Shown in pieces: positions 1 to 5,373 of a DNA stretch of 6,180 bases (its first letter is position 1; each line of letters opens with the position of its first letter). The notes below the pieces were generated by a model. That model searched no databases, was not told the origin of the DNA, and worked only from the letters and a program-made list of their open reading frames with translations. This DNA comes from Pseudomonas sp. (GTDB lineage: Bacteria > Pseudomonadota > Gammaproteobacteria > Pseudomonadales > Pseudomonadaceae): assembly GCA_030654635.1 (NCBI GenBank), contig JAURXE010000646.1, positions 1-6,180 on the forward strand. The letters run 5' to 3'. Made by a program: the position numbers and the translations under genes.

Positions 1-596
1 TAATACCAGGCCCGATCGGTCACAGTCGCCGTCAGCGCCACATCCCAGCTGGCCAGCGGCAACTTCCCGACCTTTTGACACTCGTGGGCTAAGCCCAATA
101 GCTGCGGCTTTTGCGGCTGCGTGCGCAGTTTTCGATACGCCAGACTGCGGTCATAAAAGCCGCCGCCCATGCCCAGGCGTCCGCCTTCCAGATCAAAACC
201 CACCAGCGGCAGCAGGATTAAATCCAGCGCCCAGACTTTACGTTGCCGGCTGCGATTTGCTCGCGGCTCGGCAATTTTAAAGCGATTAGGCCGCAGCGGC
301 TCGCCGGCGCTTACTCGCTGAAAGACCATCTTGGTTTTTGGCCAGGCGCTAAGAACCGGCAAATAAATCGCCTTGCCGCGGCGTTGGGCTGCGCGCATTA
401 AATGTTGCGGATCAATCTCACCGTCGCTGGGCAGGTACAAGGCAATCTGTCGGGCCCGGCGAAATATTGGATGTTGGGCCAGTTGTCGGTACAGATCGCG
501 GGCGGCCCGCTGTTGTTGGCTGCGGCTCAGGGCGCGGCGGGCGGCGCGCAATTGGCGGCGCAGTTGGGCACGGCTGAGTGGCGGCTGAGTGCTCAT
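1..596 (-). CDS. ygfA: 5-formyltetrahydrofolate cyclo-ligase (3' end at window edge)
   Basis: Cytosolic enzyme that converts 5-formyl-THF to 5,10-methenyl-THF using ATP (also called MTHFS or Fau), returning an inhibitory folate to the one-carbon pool. I translated 198 codons from the ATG at 594-596 to the left edge. Visible are a basic Arg-rich N-terminal helix (residues 9-22), LYLPSDGEIDP (53-63) and the family signature RLGMGGGFYDR (140-150), a glycine-rich phosphate/ATP-binding loop. The last visible codon is Tyr and the next begins TA, so the stop probably lies just across the edge; at about 198 residues the protein is essentially full length for the family. No strong Shine-Dalgarno precedes the ATG. 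It lies about 110 bases downstream of the 6S RNA on the same strand, the classic ssrS-ygfA arrangement, so read-through from the 6S promoter is likely. It uses several AT-rich codons (TTA, AAA), suggesting modest expression. Family assignment is firm; the exact end is not seen. Confidence 0.93.
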   Translation of the reverse strand, partial: MSTQPPLSRAQLRRQLRAARRALSRSQQQRAARDLYRQLAQHPIFRRARQIALYLPSDGEIDPQHLMRAAQRRGKAIYLPVLSAWPKTKMVFQRVSAGEPLRPNRFKIAEPRANRSRQRKVWALDLILLPLVGFDLEGGRLGMGGGFYDRSLAYRKLRTQPQKPQLLGLAHECQKVGKLPLASWDVALTATVTDRAWY

Positions 597-705
597 GGCT
601 GCTGGCGACTGGGTTGGTTGCGCTGTGGTGTAGACGCTGCGCGCGAGCGGCGCTGCGTTAGTGCTGCACTGCGGCTCAGGCTGAGCGGCAATGCCAGTAA
701 GAATA

Positions 706-886
706 TGACTCCCCGGAGTGCCGCTGCCGGCTTGGCCCTTGAACCCGAAAGTTCAAGGTGGAGGTTGCAGGAAACCTTTAGGCTTTCCGTCTGGCGGACA
801 TGCGCACCGGTCTCAACTTGCAACCCCCAGGGTAGTGCGAATCGGCTCAGGGACATCGCCAACTGGCGCACACACCAGGGAGGAGT
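706..886 (-). ncRNA. ssrS: 6S RNA (ssrS)
   Basis: 6S RNA mimics an open promoter and sequesters sigma70-RNA polymerase in stationary phase. On the minus strand the RNA starts near 886 and ends near 706, about 181 nt. Its ends pair: ACTCC (882-886) with GGAGT (708-712), extended by two CC/GG pairs. Stretches shared with E. coli 6S, from memory, are GTCCCTGAGCCGAT in the 5' half and the hairpin CCTTGAAC/GTTCAAGG (arms at 751-758 and 737-744, loop 745-750), followed by a GCAGCGGCA stretch near the 3' end. The position between zapA and ygfA, on the same strand as both, is the conserved gammaproteobacterial location. The ends are inferred from the terminal stem and the -10 box just upstream, so they may be off by a few bases. 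Short reading frames crossing this gene are not credible proteins. Confidence 0.93.
841..860 (+). other. Predicted pRNA product-RNA region templated by 6S RNA
   Basis: In E. coli, RNA polymerase uses 6S RNA as a template from U44 and makes a pRNA starting AUCGGCUCAGGG. The plus strand here reads ATCGGCTCAGGGAC from 841, the complement of 6S nucleotides from about position 46 when the 5' end is set at 886. The product is made from RNA, not DNA, so this marks the template window rather than a gene. The start is inferred by homology with E. coli. Confidence 0.6.
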
Positions 887-890
887 TGGC

Positions 891-896
891 AGTATA
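891..896 (-). promoter_or_regulatory. -10 box of the 6S RNA promoter
   Basis: The minus strand reads TATACT, five of six bases of the sigma70 -10 consensus. It sits 4-5 bases before the inferred 6S start at about 886, or 6-7 bases if the start is nearer 884. No good -35 hexamer is found 16-18 bases upstream; a perfect inverted repeat (907-924) occupies that place instead. Confidence 0.65.
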
Positions 897-906
897 CCCC
901 CGCGTT

Positions 907-924
907 CGGCATATGGGTATGCCG
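907..924. repeat. Perfect 7-bp inverted repeat between zapA and ssrS
   Basis: Arms CGGCATA (907-913) and TATGCCG (918-924) are separated by a 4-base spacer. It lies 8 bases past the zapA stop codon and about 11 bases upstream of the 6S -10 box, covering where the -35 element should be. It is not followed by a T run on the minus strand, so it is not a typical intrinsic terminator. It could be an RNA hairpin at the zapA 3' end or a binding site for a dimeric protein. Confidence 0.5.
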
Positions 925-932
925 CTCGGCTA

Positions 933-1247
933 TCAGCTTTGTACTTCATCGGGATGAGTGATCAGGGCTTGGTCGACCCGCTCGATCAGGTCGCGCACCG
1001 ACTCGCGGTTTTCTTCGGCGGCTTGATCGAGACGCTGTTTTTTGTGCAGCAGGTCGTGGCTGATATTCAGCGCGGCCATCACCGCAATACGGTCGGCGCC
1101 GATGACTTTGCCGCTGGCGCGGATCTCGCGCATCTTGCCGTCGAGGTAGCGGGCGGCGCCTTCGAGGTTGGCGCGCTCGTCGGCCGGACAGGCGATGCAA
1201 TACTCCTTGTCGAGGATTTGCACGGTAACGCTTTTGGCTTGGGTCAT
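933..1247 (-). CDS. zapA: Cell division protein ZapA
   Basis: ZapA binds FtsZ and bundles its protofilaments at mid-cell, stabilising the early Z ring. The 104-residue protein is the usual length (E. coli about 109). The N-terminal globular part includes SVTVQILDKEYCIACP (6-21), followed by a helix with RYLDGKMREIR (33-43) and the family core IGADRIAVMAALNISHDLL (49-67). From about 68 to 98 it is a charged coiled-coil helix (KKQRLDQAAEENRESVRDLIERVDQ), which forms the tetramer in characterised ZapA. The ATG at 1245-1247 overlaps the TGA of the upstream small gene in an ATGA junction, so translational coupling is likely; the Shine-Dalgarno is weak, which fits coupling. The 6S RNA gene follows on the same strand. 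Family call is secure; the function is transferred from E. coli ZapA. Confidence 0.95.
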   Translation of the reverse strand: MTQAKSVTVQILDKEYCIACPADERANLEGAARYLDGKMREIRASGKVIGADRIAVMAALNISHDLLHKKQRLDQAAEENRESVRDLIERVDQALITHPDEVQS

Positions 1248-1453
1248 GAGTCTTGCTCTAGGGCCTTGAGGCGCATAATCATCGATTCGACCTTAGTGCG
1301 GGCCAATTCGTTCTTTTCAATCAGTTGGCTGCGTTCCTCGCGCCACGCTTTCGCGCTCGCCAGTAACTGCCGGTTGTGAGCCTTGAGATGCTCGGTACGC
1401 TGGATCAGTAGCTCCAGCTTGGCCGTCAGTGCGCGCAGGTCGGCGTCGTGCAT
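1244..1453 (-). CDS. Small coiled-coil protein, TIGR02449 family
   Basis: A 69-residue acidic/basic helical protein starting MHDADLRALTAKLELL. Almost the whole length is predicted coiled coil: leucine-spaced heptads run through LTAKLELLIQRTEHLK, NRQLL and ERSQLIEKNELARTKVESMIMRLKALE. It resembles the TIGR02449 family of small proteins encoded just before zapA in pseudomonads, and in size and form it recalls ZapB, though I see no direct sequence identity to claim homology. The ATG at 1451-1453 is chosen over an in-frame TTG at 1493-1495 (14 residues longer): the predicted transcription start is near 1503, which would leave the TTG almost no leader. Its stop overlaps the zapA start (ATGA), so the two are co-translated. 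A role in division with ZapA is inferred from context only. Confidence 0.85.
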   Translation of the reverse strand: MHDADLRALTAKLELLIQRTEHLKAHNRQLLASAKAWREERSQLIEKNELARTKVESMIMRLKALEQDS

Positions 1454-1459
1454 AGGTTG

Positions 1460-1481
1460 TCTACTTGGGCTCTCTACTTGG
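1460..1481. repeat. Short direct repeat in the leader of the zapA operon
   Basis: TCTACTTGG occurs at 1460-1468 and again at 1473-1481 (plus-strand reading), 13 bases apart. On the minus strand both copies lie in the 5' leader just upstream of the ATG at 1453. It may be a chance duplication or a repeated binding site; nothing in the sequence decides. Confidence 0.35.
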
Positions 1482-1509
1482 CGATGAATAAGCAAAAATA
1501 GCGGTGAAA

Positions 1510-1538
1510 TATATAGGGTCGTCGCGTGTGTCGGTCAA
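1510..1538 (-). promoter_or_regulatory. Sigma70-type promoter of the coiled-coil gene-zapA operon
   Basis: On the minus strand the -35 is TTGACC (1533-1538) and the -10 is TATATA (1510-1515), with an ideal 17-base spacer. Transcription would start near 1503, giving a leader of about 50 nt before the ATG at 1453. This is the best promoter match in the window and supports the shorter start of the first gene. Confidence 0.7.
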
Positions 1539-1578
1539 ACCCGTTGCGCACCATCAATGGTCTTGGCGCGGCTGCCGG

Positions 1579-1587
1579 TGCTAGGAT
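1579..1587 (+). promoter_or_regulatory. Candidate extended -10 promoter for ygfB-pepP-ubi operon
   Basis: TGCTAGGAT matches the extended -10 pattern TGnTAnnnT; no convincing -35 lies 16-18 bases upstream (the best, around 1560-1565, is poor). Start of transcription would be near 1594, about 50 bases before the first ATG of ygfB. It is the only reasonable plus-strand candidate I see in the divergent spacer. Confidence 0.4.
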
Positions 1588-1609
1588 AGCCACCTTCATT
1601 CTAGTCATT

Positions 1610-1623
1610 GCGTCGTCTGACGC
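1610..1623 (+). other. Small hairpin in the ygfB leader
   Basis: GCGTC (1610-1614), loop GTCT, GACGC (1619-1623): a perfect 5-bp stem in the predicted 5' untranslated region, 21 bases before the first ATG. No T run follows, so it is not a terminator. A functional role is unproven. Confidence 0.3.
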
Positions 1624-1644
1624 CTAGCTCAGAAACCTACTTCG

Positions 1645-2211
1645 ATGCCCGCCATTATGCCCATTCAAAATTCGCCGTATGCCGCTTTCGCCGCCTTGCT
1701 TGCCAGCAATGGCCATGCTGTTTCACCTGCCGAGTTGCACGGCCTGTTGCTCGGCCGCAGTTGCGCCGGCGCCGGCTTTGACAGCGAAACTTGGCTGCTC
1801 GACGCCACGGACTTGCTCGACAGCGAGCCGTCCGAGCAGGTTCGCCAGGCCCTGATCGGCCTGCAAGAAATGGTCAAGGGCGAGCTGTCGGGCAGCGAGG
1901 TGACCATCATCTTGCTGCTGCCCAACGACGATGCGCCACTGGCCGAACGGGCCCAGGCTCTGGGCCAATGGTGCCAGGGTTTCCTCGGCGGTTTTGGTTT
2001 GACTGCCCGCGATGCGGCCTTGTCGGCCGAGGCCATCGAAGTGCTGCAGGACCTGGCCGGGATCGCCCAGGTGCAGGACGCGCTGGAAGAGTCCGAAGAC
2101 GGCGAGAACGATTACATGGAGGTGATGGAGTACCTGCGCGTCGCGCCGCTGCTGCTGTTTACCGAGTGTGCCAAGCCGCTGGCCGCCGTGCCAAAACCGG
2201 CGTTGCACTGA
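1645..2211 (+). CDS. ygfB: YgfB/YecA family protein (UPF0149)
   Basis: Small, all-helical, acidic cytosolic protein of the UPF0149 family; 188 residues from this ATG, close to E. coli YgfB (192). Family signatures are visible: [14 protein letters not shown] (10-23), [13 protein letters not shown] (30-42), [12 protein letters not shown] (108-119) and the acidic C-terminal stretch ending [17 protein letters not shown] (156-172). The biochemical function is not settled in general. In P. aeruginosa, as I recall, YgfB counteracts the antiterminator-like regulator AlpA, lowers ampDh3 expression and so affects beta-lactam resistance; transfer to this organism is inference. The start is uncertain: a second ATG at 1657 (MPIQNSPY) would give 184 residues and fits the family N-terminus as well; neither has a clear Shine-Dalgarno. 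It diverges from the zapA operon and heads the pepP-ubiH cluster, as in E. coli. Confidence 0.92.
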   Translation: MPAIMPIQNSPYAAFAALLASNGHAVSPAELHGLLLGRSCAGAGFDSETWLLDATDLLDSEPSEQVRQALIGLQEMVKGELSGSEVTIILLLPNDDAPLAERAQALGQWCQGFLGGFGLTARDAALSAEAIEVLQDLAGIAQVQDALEESEDGENDYMEVMEYLRVAPLLLFTECAKPLAAVPKPALH

Positions 2212-2222
2212 TTCTTTGTATG

Positions 2223-2244
2223 CCCCAGTCGTAATCTGCTGGGG
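2223..2244 (+). other. Hairpin between ygfB and pepP
   Basis: CCCCAG (2223-2228) and CTGGGG (2239-2244) form a 6-bp stem with a 10-base loop (one further T-G pair possible). The following bases are TTAATC, lacking a proper U tract, so full termination is doubtful. It may act as an mRNA stability or partial attenuation element between the two genes. Confidence 0.4.
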
Positions 2245-2259
2245 TTAATCAAGTCGTTT

Positions 2260-2263
2260 GAGG
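2260..2263 (+). promoter_or_regulatory. Shine-Dalgarno of pepP
   Basis: GAGG ends 6 bases before the ATG at 2270. This selects that ATG over the in-frame TTG at 2258, which overlaps the site itself. Confidence 0.65.
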
Positions 2264-2269
2264 TCGCCC

Positions 2270-3625
2270 ATGATCAGCATCCCGAAAGCCGAATTCGCGC
2301 GCCGGCGCAAGGCGCTGATGGCGCAGATGGAACCCAACAGCATCGCCATATTGCCGGCGGCGCCGATGTATATCCGCAATCGCGATGTTGAGCACATCTA
2401 CCGCCAGGACAGCGATTTCCAGTACCTCACCGGCTTTCCCGAGCAGGAAGCGGTGCTGGCGCTGATCCCCGGTCGCGCCCATGGCGAGTACGTGCTGTTC
2501 TGCCGCGAGCGTAATCCCGAGCGTGAACTCTGGGACGGCCTGCGCGCCGGTCAAGACGGCGCCATCAGCCAGTACGGTGCCGACGACGCCTTCCCGATCA
2601 GCGACATCGACGAGATTCTGCCGGGCTTGATCGAGGGCCGCGAGCGGGTCTATTACGCCCTTGGCATTCATCAAGAATTCGACCGTCATTTGATGGAGTG
2701 GATCAATGTGATCCGTTCCAAGGCCCGCCAAGGCGCCCAGCCACCGAATGAATTTGTCGCCCTCGATCATCTGCTGCACGACATGCGTCTGTACAAGTCG
2801 GCCGCCGAAGTGAAGGTCATGAAGGAGGCCGCGGCGATTTCCGCTCGCGCCCATGTGCGCGCCATGCAGGCCTGTCGCGCCGGCCTGTACGAGTACAGCC
2901 TGGAAGCCGAACTGGATTACGAGTTCCGTAAGGGCGGGGCGAAGATGCCGGCTTACGGGTCCATCGTCGCAGCCGGCAAGAACGCCTGCATCCTGCATTA
3001 CCGCGAGAACGATGCGCTGCTGAAAGACGGCGATCTGGTGTTGATCGACGCCGCTTGCGAGATCGACTGCTACGCCAGCGACATCACCCGCACCTTCCCG
3101 GTCAGCGGCACGTTCTCGCCCGAGCAGAAGGCCATCTACGAGCTGGTGCTGGCCTCCCAAGAGGCGGCCTTCAAGGAAATCGCCCCGGGCAAACACTGGA
3201 ACGCGGCCCATGAGGCGACGGTGCGAGTGATCACCGCAGGGCTAGTCGAGCTCGGCCTGCTCGAAGGCGCGCTCGATGAGCTGATCGCCAGCGAGGCCTA
3301 CAAGGCGTTCTATATGCACCGCGCCGGCCACTGGCTGGGCATGGATGTGCATGACGTCGGCGACTACAAAGTCGGCGGCGAATGGCGTGAGCTGGAAATC
3401 GGCATGGCCATGACGGTTGAGCCGGGCATCTACATTGCCGTGGATAACCAGAAGGTCGCCAAGAAGTGGCGTGGCATCGGTGTGCGCATCGAAGACGATG
3501 TGGTGGTGACTAAAACTGGCTGCGAAATTCTTACCGATGGCGTGCCCAAGACTGTGGCCGCCATCGAAGCACTGATGGCCCAGGCCCGCGTGGTCGCACC
3601 TGTAGTTGCGGCGGTGGCCGGCTAA
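2270..3625 (+). CDS. pepP: Xaa-Pro aminopeptidase (aminopeptidase P)
   Basis: Cytosolic dimanganese peptidase that removes the N-terminal residue from peptides with proline at position 2. The protein is 451 residues (E. coli 441). The N-terminal AMP_N domain (about 1-135) contains NRDVEHIYRQDSDFQYLTGF (37-56); the pita-bread M24 catalytic domain spans about 170-435. All five metal ligands are present at D260 (VLIDAA), D271 (ASDITR), H354 (AGHWLGMDVHDVG), E384 (TVEPGIYI) and E408 (GVRIEDD), and the catalytic H243 lies in ILHYREN. The first three and H243 carry the same numbers as in E. coli PepP. A short Ala/Val-rich tail (about 437-451) extends the C-terminus. The ATG at 2270 is chosen because GAGG sits just upstream. 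Its TAA overlaps the ubiH ATG by one base, implying coupled translation. The pepP-ubiH link is conserved, although no functional connection to ubiquinone is established. Confidence 0.96.
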   Translation: MISIPKAEFARRRKALMAQMEPNSIAILPAAPMYIRNRDVEHIYRQDSDFQYLTGFPEQEAVLALIPGRAHGEYVLFCRERNPERELWDGLRAGQDGAISQYGADDAFPISDIDEILPGLIEGRERVYYALGIHQEFDRHLMEWINVIRSKARQGAQPPNEFVALDHLLHDMRLYKSAAEVKVMKEAAAISARAHVRAMQACRAGLYEYSLEAELDYEFRKGGAKMPAYGSIVAAGKNACILHYRENDALLKDGDLVLIDAACEIDCYASDITRTFPVSGTFSPEQKAIYELVLASQEAAFKEIAPGKHWNAAHEATVRVITAGLVELGLLEGALDELIASEAYKAFYMHRAGHWLGMDVHDVGDYKVGGEWRELEIGMAMTVEPGIYIAVDNQKVAKKWRGIGVRIEDDVVVTKTGCEILTDGVPKTVAAIEALMAQARVVAPVVAAVAG

Positions 3626-4809
3626 TGGCACGGGTGCAACTGGCGATTATCGGCGGCGGCTTAGTTGGCGCCAGCCTGGCCCTGGCACTGCAATCCGGGG
3701 CCAAGGCTCGCGGCTGGCAGATAGTGCTGATCGAGCCCTTTGCGCCCGGTAGCAACTACCAGCCCAGCTATGACGCGCGCTCTACCGCGTTGTCGTTCGG
3801 CACCCGGCAGATTTATCAGCGCCTAGGCCTGTGGCCGAGCATTGCCGAGCGGGCCGAGTCGATCGCGCAGATTCACGTCTCCGACCGTGGTCGCTTCGGC
3901 GCCGCACGGTTAAGCGCCGCCGATGAAGGGGTGCCGGCGCTCGGCTATGTGGTCGAGAACGCCTGGCTCGGTCATTGCCTCTGGCAAGCCCTGGATAAGG
4001 ACGTGATCAGTTGGCGCTGCCCGGCCGAAGTGGTGGCCATGCACAGCCTCGGCGATGGTTACCGATTGACCTTGAATGACGACTCGACGCTGGAGTGCGA
4101 CCTGGCCGTGCTGGCCGATGGCGGTCGCTCCGGCTTGCGTGAGCAACTGGGCATCGCCGTCAGCCAGCAGGCTTATCAGCAGAGCGCGCTGATCGCCAAC
4201 ATCAGCGCCAGTCAGGCCCATGCTGGGCAAGCTTTCGAGCGCTTCACCGAGGCCGGGCCAATGGCCATGCTGCCGCTGGCGGACAATCGCTGCGCGCTGG
4301 TCTGGACCCGGCCGAGCGCGGATGCCGAACGCTTGCTCAAGCTGGACGATCGGCACTTTTTGGCCGAGCTGCAGGAGGCCTTTGGTTATCGCCTCGGCGC
4401 CTTGCACAAGGTCGGTGCCCGCCATCTGTATCCGCTGGCGCTGACCGAGGCCCAGGAGCAAGTGCGCCCCCATCTGGTGGTGCTCGGCAACGCCGCCCAC
4501 AGCCTGCACCCGATTGCCGGCCAGGGTTACAACCTGTCGCTGCGCGATACCCTGGAGCTGGCCGAAAGCCTGTTGGCCAGCACCGCCCCGCTGGGTGAGC
4601 TGGCCTGCTTGCAGGGTTATCTAGACCGCCAGCGTCTCGACCAGCAACTGACCGTGGGCTTTTCCGATCAGGTCACCAAGCTGTTTACCAGCGGCCAGCC
4701 GGTGCTGGCCGCCGGGCGCAATCTGGGCCTGCTGGGGCTGGATTTACTACCACCGGCCAAGCGCTGGTTTGCCCGTCAGGCCATGGGCCTGGGGCCGCGC
4801 GCCACATGA
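3625..4809 (+). CDS. ubiH: 2-octaprenyl-6-methoxyphenol hydroxylase UbiH
   Basis: Class A FAD monooxygenase of the UbiH/COQ6 family; it hydroxylates C1 of the polyprenyl-methoxyphenol ring in aerobic ubiquinone synthesis, as part of the soluble Ubi complex. At 394 residues it is full length. The three family motifs are in place: the dinucleotide-binding IIGGGLVGAS (8-17), LADGGRSGLR (163-172), and the C-terminal FAD motif VVLGNAAHSLHPIAGQGYNL (285-304) followed by SLRD. GNAAH rather than GDAAH in the last motif is typical of UbiH and helps separate it from UbiI. YDARSTAL (49-56) is the conserved segment after the first motif. The ATG shares its A with the last base of the pepP TAA (TAATG). 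A paralogue, ubiI, lies downstream beyond one small gene. The subtype call rests on the motif and the pepP-ubiH adjacency. Confidence 0.94.
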   Translation: MARVQLAIIGGGLVGASLALALQSGAKARGWQIVLIEPFAPGSNYQPSYDARSTALSFGTRQIYQRLGLWPSIAERAESIAQIHVSDRGRFGAARLSAADEGVPALGYVVENAWLGHCLWQALDKDVISWRCPAEVVAMHSLGDGYRLTLNDDSTLECDLAVLADGGRSGLREQLGIAVSQQAYQQSALIANISASQAHAGQAFERFTEAGPMAMLPLADNRCALVWTRPSADAERLLKLDDRHFLAELQEAFGYRLGALHKVGARHLYPLALTEAQEQVRPHLVVLGNAAHSLHPIAGQGYNLSLRDTLELAESLLASTAPLGELACLQGYLDRQRLDQQLTVGFSDQVTKLFTSGQPVLAAGRNLGLLGLDLLPPAKRWFARQAMGLGPRAT

Positions 4810-4839
4810 GTGTGAGGTCGATGGGCGAGGTTAAGCCCG

Positions 4840-4860
4840 GCCGCGATGTGAGCGGCTTTT
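4840..4860 (+). terminator. Weak terminator-like hairpin after ubiH
   Basis: GCCGC (4840-4844), a 7-base loop, GCGGC (4852-4856), then TTTT (4857-4860). The 5-bp GC stem and four T residues are short for an intrinsic terminator, so it may only attenuate transcription into the next gene. No clear promoter is seen between it and the ATG at 4889. Confidence 0.35.
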
Positions 4861-4888
4861 GCGCACTAATCCGAATGAGAAAACTCTT

Positions 4889-5371
4889 ATGAGTGACGCC
4901 AAACTGGCCCGTCGCGCGCGTTTGCTGCGCCTTGGCCTGAGTCTCTATCCGCCTTATCTCGGCGCTGGCATTTCGGTGCAGCGGATCAGCCCGGATTGCC
5001 GGCAGGCGCGGGTGAAAATGGCGTTGCGCTGGTACAACCGCAATGCGGTTGGCACCCAATTCGGCGGCTCGTTGTACAGCATGGTCGATCCTTTCTACAT
5101 GCTGTTGTTGATGCCCTTGTTGGGCGACGACTACTTGGTCTGGGACAAGGCCGCCAGCATCGATTTTATCGCCCCCGGCAAAGGTCCGGTGTACGCCGAC
5201 TTTGTCATCGACGATAAGCTGCTGGCGGATATTCGCGCCCACACCGCGGCCGGCGACAAATACCTGCCGCAGTTGCACGTTGAAGTGCGTGACGGCGAAG
5301 GCACCCTGGTGGCGCGGGTGCACAAAACCCTTTATGTGCGGCTCAAACCGCGCGCGCGGCAGGTGGCTTAA
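4889..5371 (+). CDS. DUF4442 / hotdog thioesterase-like protein
   Basis: A 160-residue protein with the look of a single hotdog-fold domain, best matching DUF4442 (PaaI-like thioesterase superfamily). NAVGTQFGGSLYSMVDPFYM (52-71) resembles the N..G..FGG....D segment that begins the central helix of this fold; D67 may be the acidic residue used by thioesterases. The following strands are KAASIDFIAPGKGPVYADFVI and, near the C-terminus, LPQLHVEVRD and TLVARVHKTLYVRLKPR. No signal peptide is seen; the hydrophobic run YMLLLMPLL (70-78) fits the buried hotdog helix rather than a membrane segment. The ATG at 4889 is preferred to an in-frame TTG at 4859, which lies in the tail of a hairpin; its Shine-Dalgarno is weak. 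It sits between ubiH and ubiI, two bases before the latter's ATG. The substrate is unknown; an acyl-CoA or lipid-related role is only a family-level guess. Confidence 0.85.
   Translation: MSDAKLARRARLLRLGLSLYPPYLGAGISVQRISPDCRQARVKMALRWYNRNAVGTQFGGSLYSMVDPFYMLLLMPLLGDDYLVWDKAASIDFIAPGKGPVYADFVIDDKLLADIRAHTAAGDKYLPQLHVEVRDGEGTLVARVHKTLYVRLKPRARQVA
5361..5366 (+). promoter_or_regulatory. Shine-Dalgarno of ubiI
   Basis: AGGTGG lies inside the last codons of the preceding gene, 7 bases before the ATG at 5374. It supports this start and close coupling of the two genes. Confidence 0.6.
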
Positions 5372-5373
5372 GC

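Noticed and set aside
674..686. Palindrome GCTCAG-G-CTGAGC downstream of 6S RNA
   Set aside because: A one-base centre cannot form a normal loop without losing pairs, and no T run follows. It is weak as a terminator and likely chance in GC-rich DNA.
593..949. Minus-strand open frame of 118 codons through the 6S RNA
   Set aside because: It covers the structured 6S RNA and has no recognisable domain. The RNA explains the conservation.
402..1379. Long plus-strand open frame of 325 codons
   Set aside because: It runs antisense across ygfA, the 6S RNA and zapA, all well supported on the other strand. Its product resembles no protein family and is explained by GC-rich codon bias.
1563..1587. TTGGCG and TAGGAT as a -35/-10 pair for ygfB
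   Set aside because: The spacer is only 13 bases, too short for a sigma70 promoter. Only the extended -10 reading was kept.
2249..3211. Minus-strand open frame of 320 codons opposite pepP
   Set aside because: An antisense shadow of pepP, whose frame carries all metal-binding residues; no family resemblance is seen in the shadow.
3910..4509. Minus-strand open frame of 199 codons opposite ubiH
   Set aside because: An antisense shadow of a complete UbiH with all three FAD motifs.
4685..5323. Minus-strand open frame of 212 codons across the ubiH end and the DUF4442 gene
   Set aside because: Overlaps two supported plus-strand genes and shows no domain or ribosome site.
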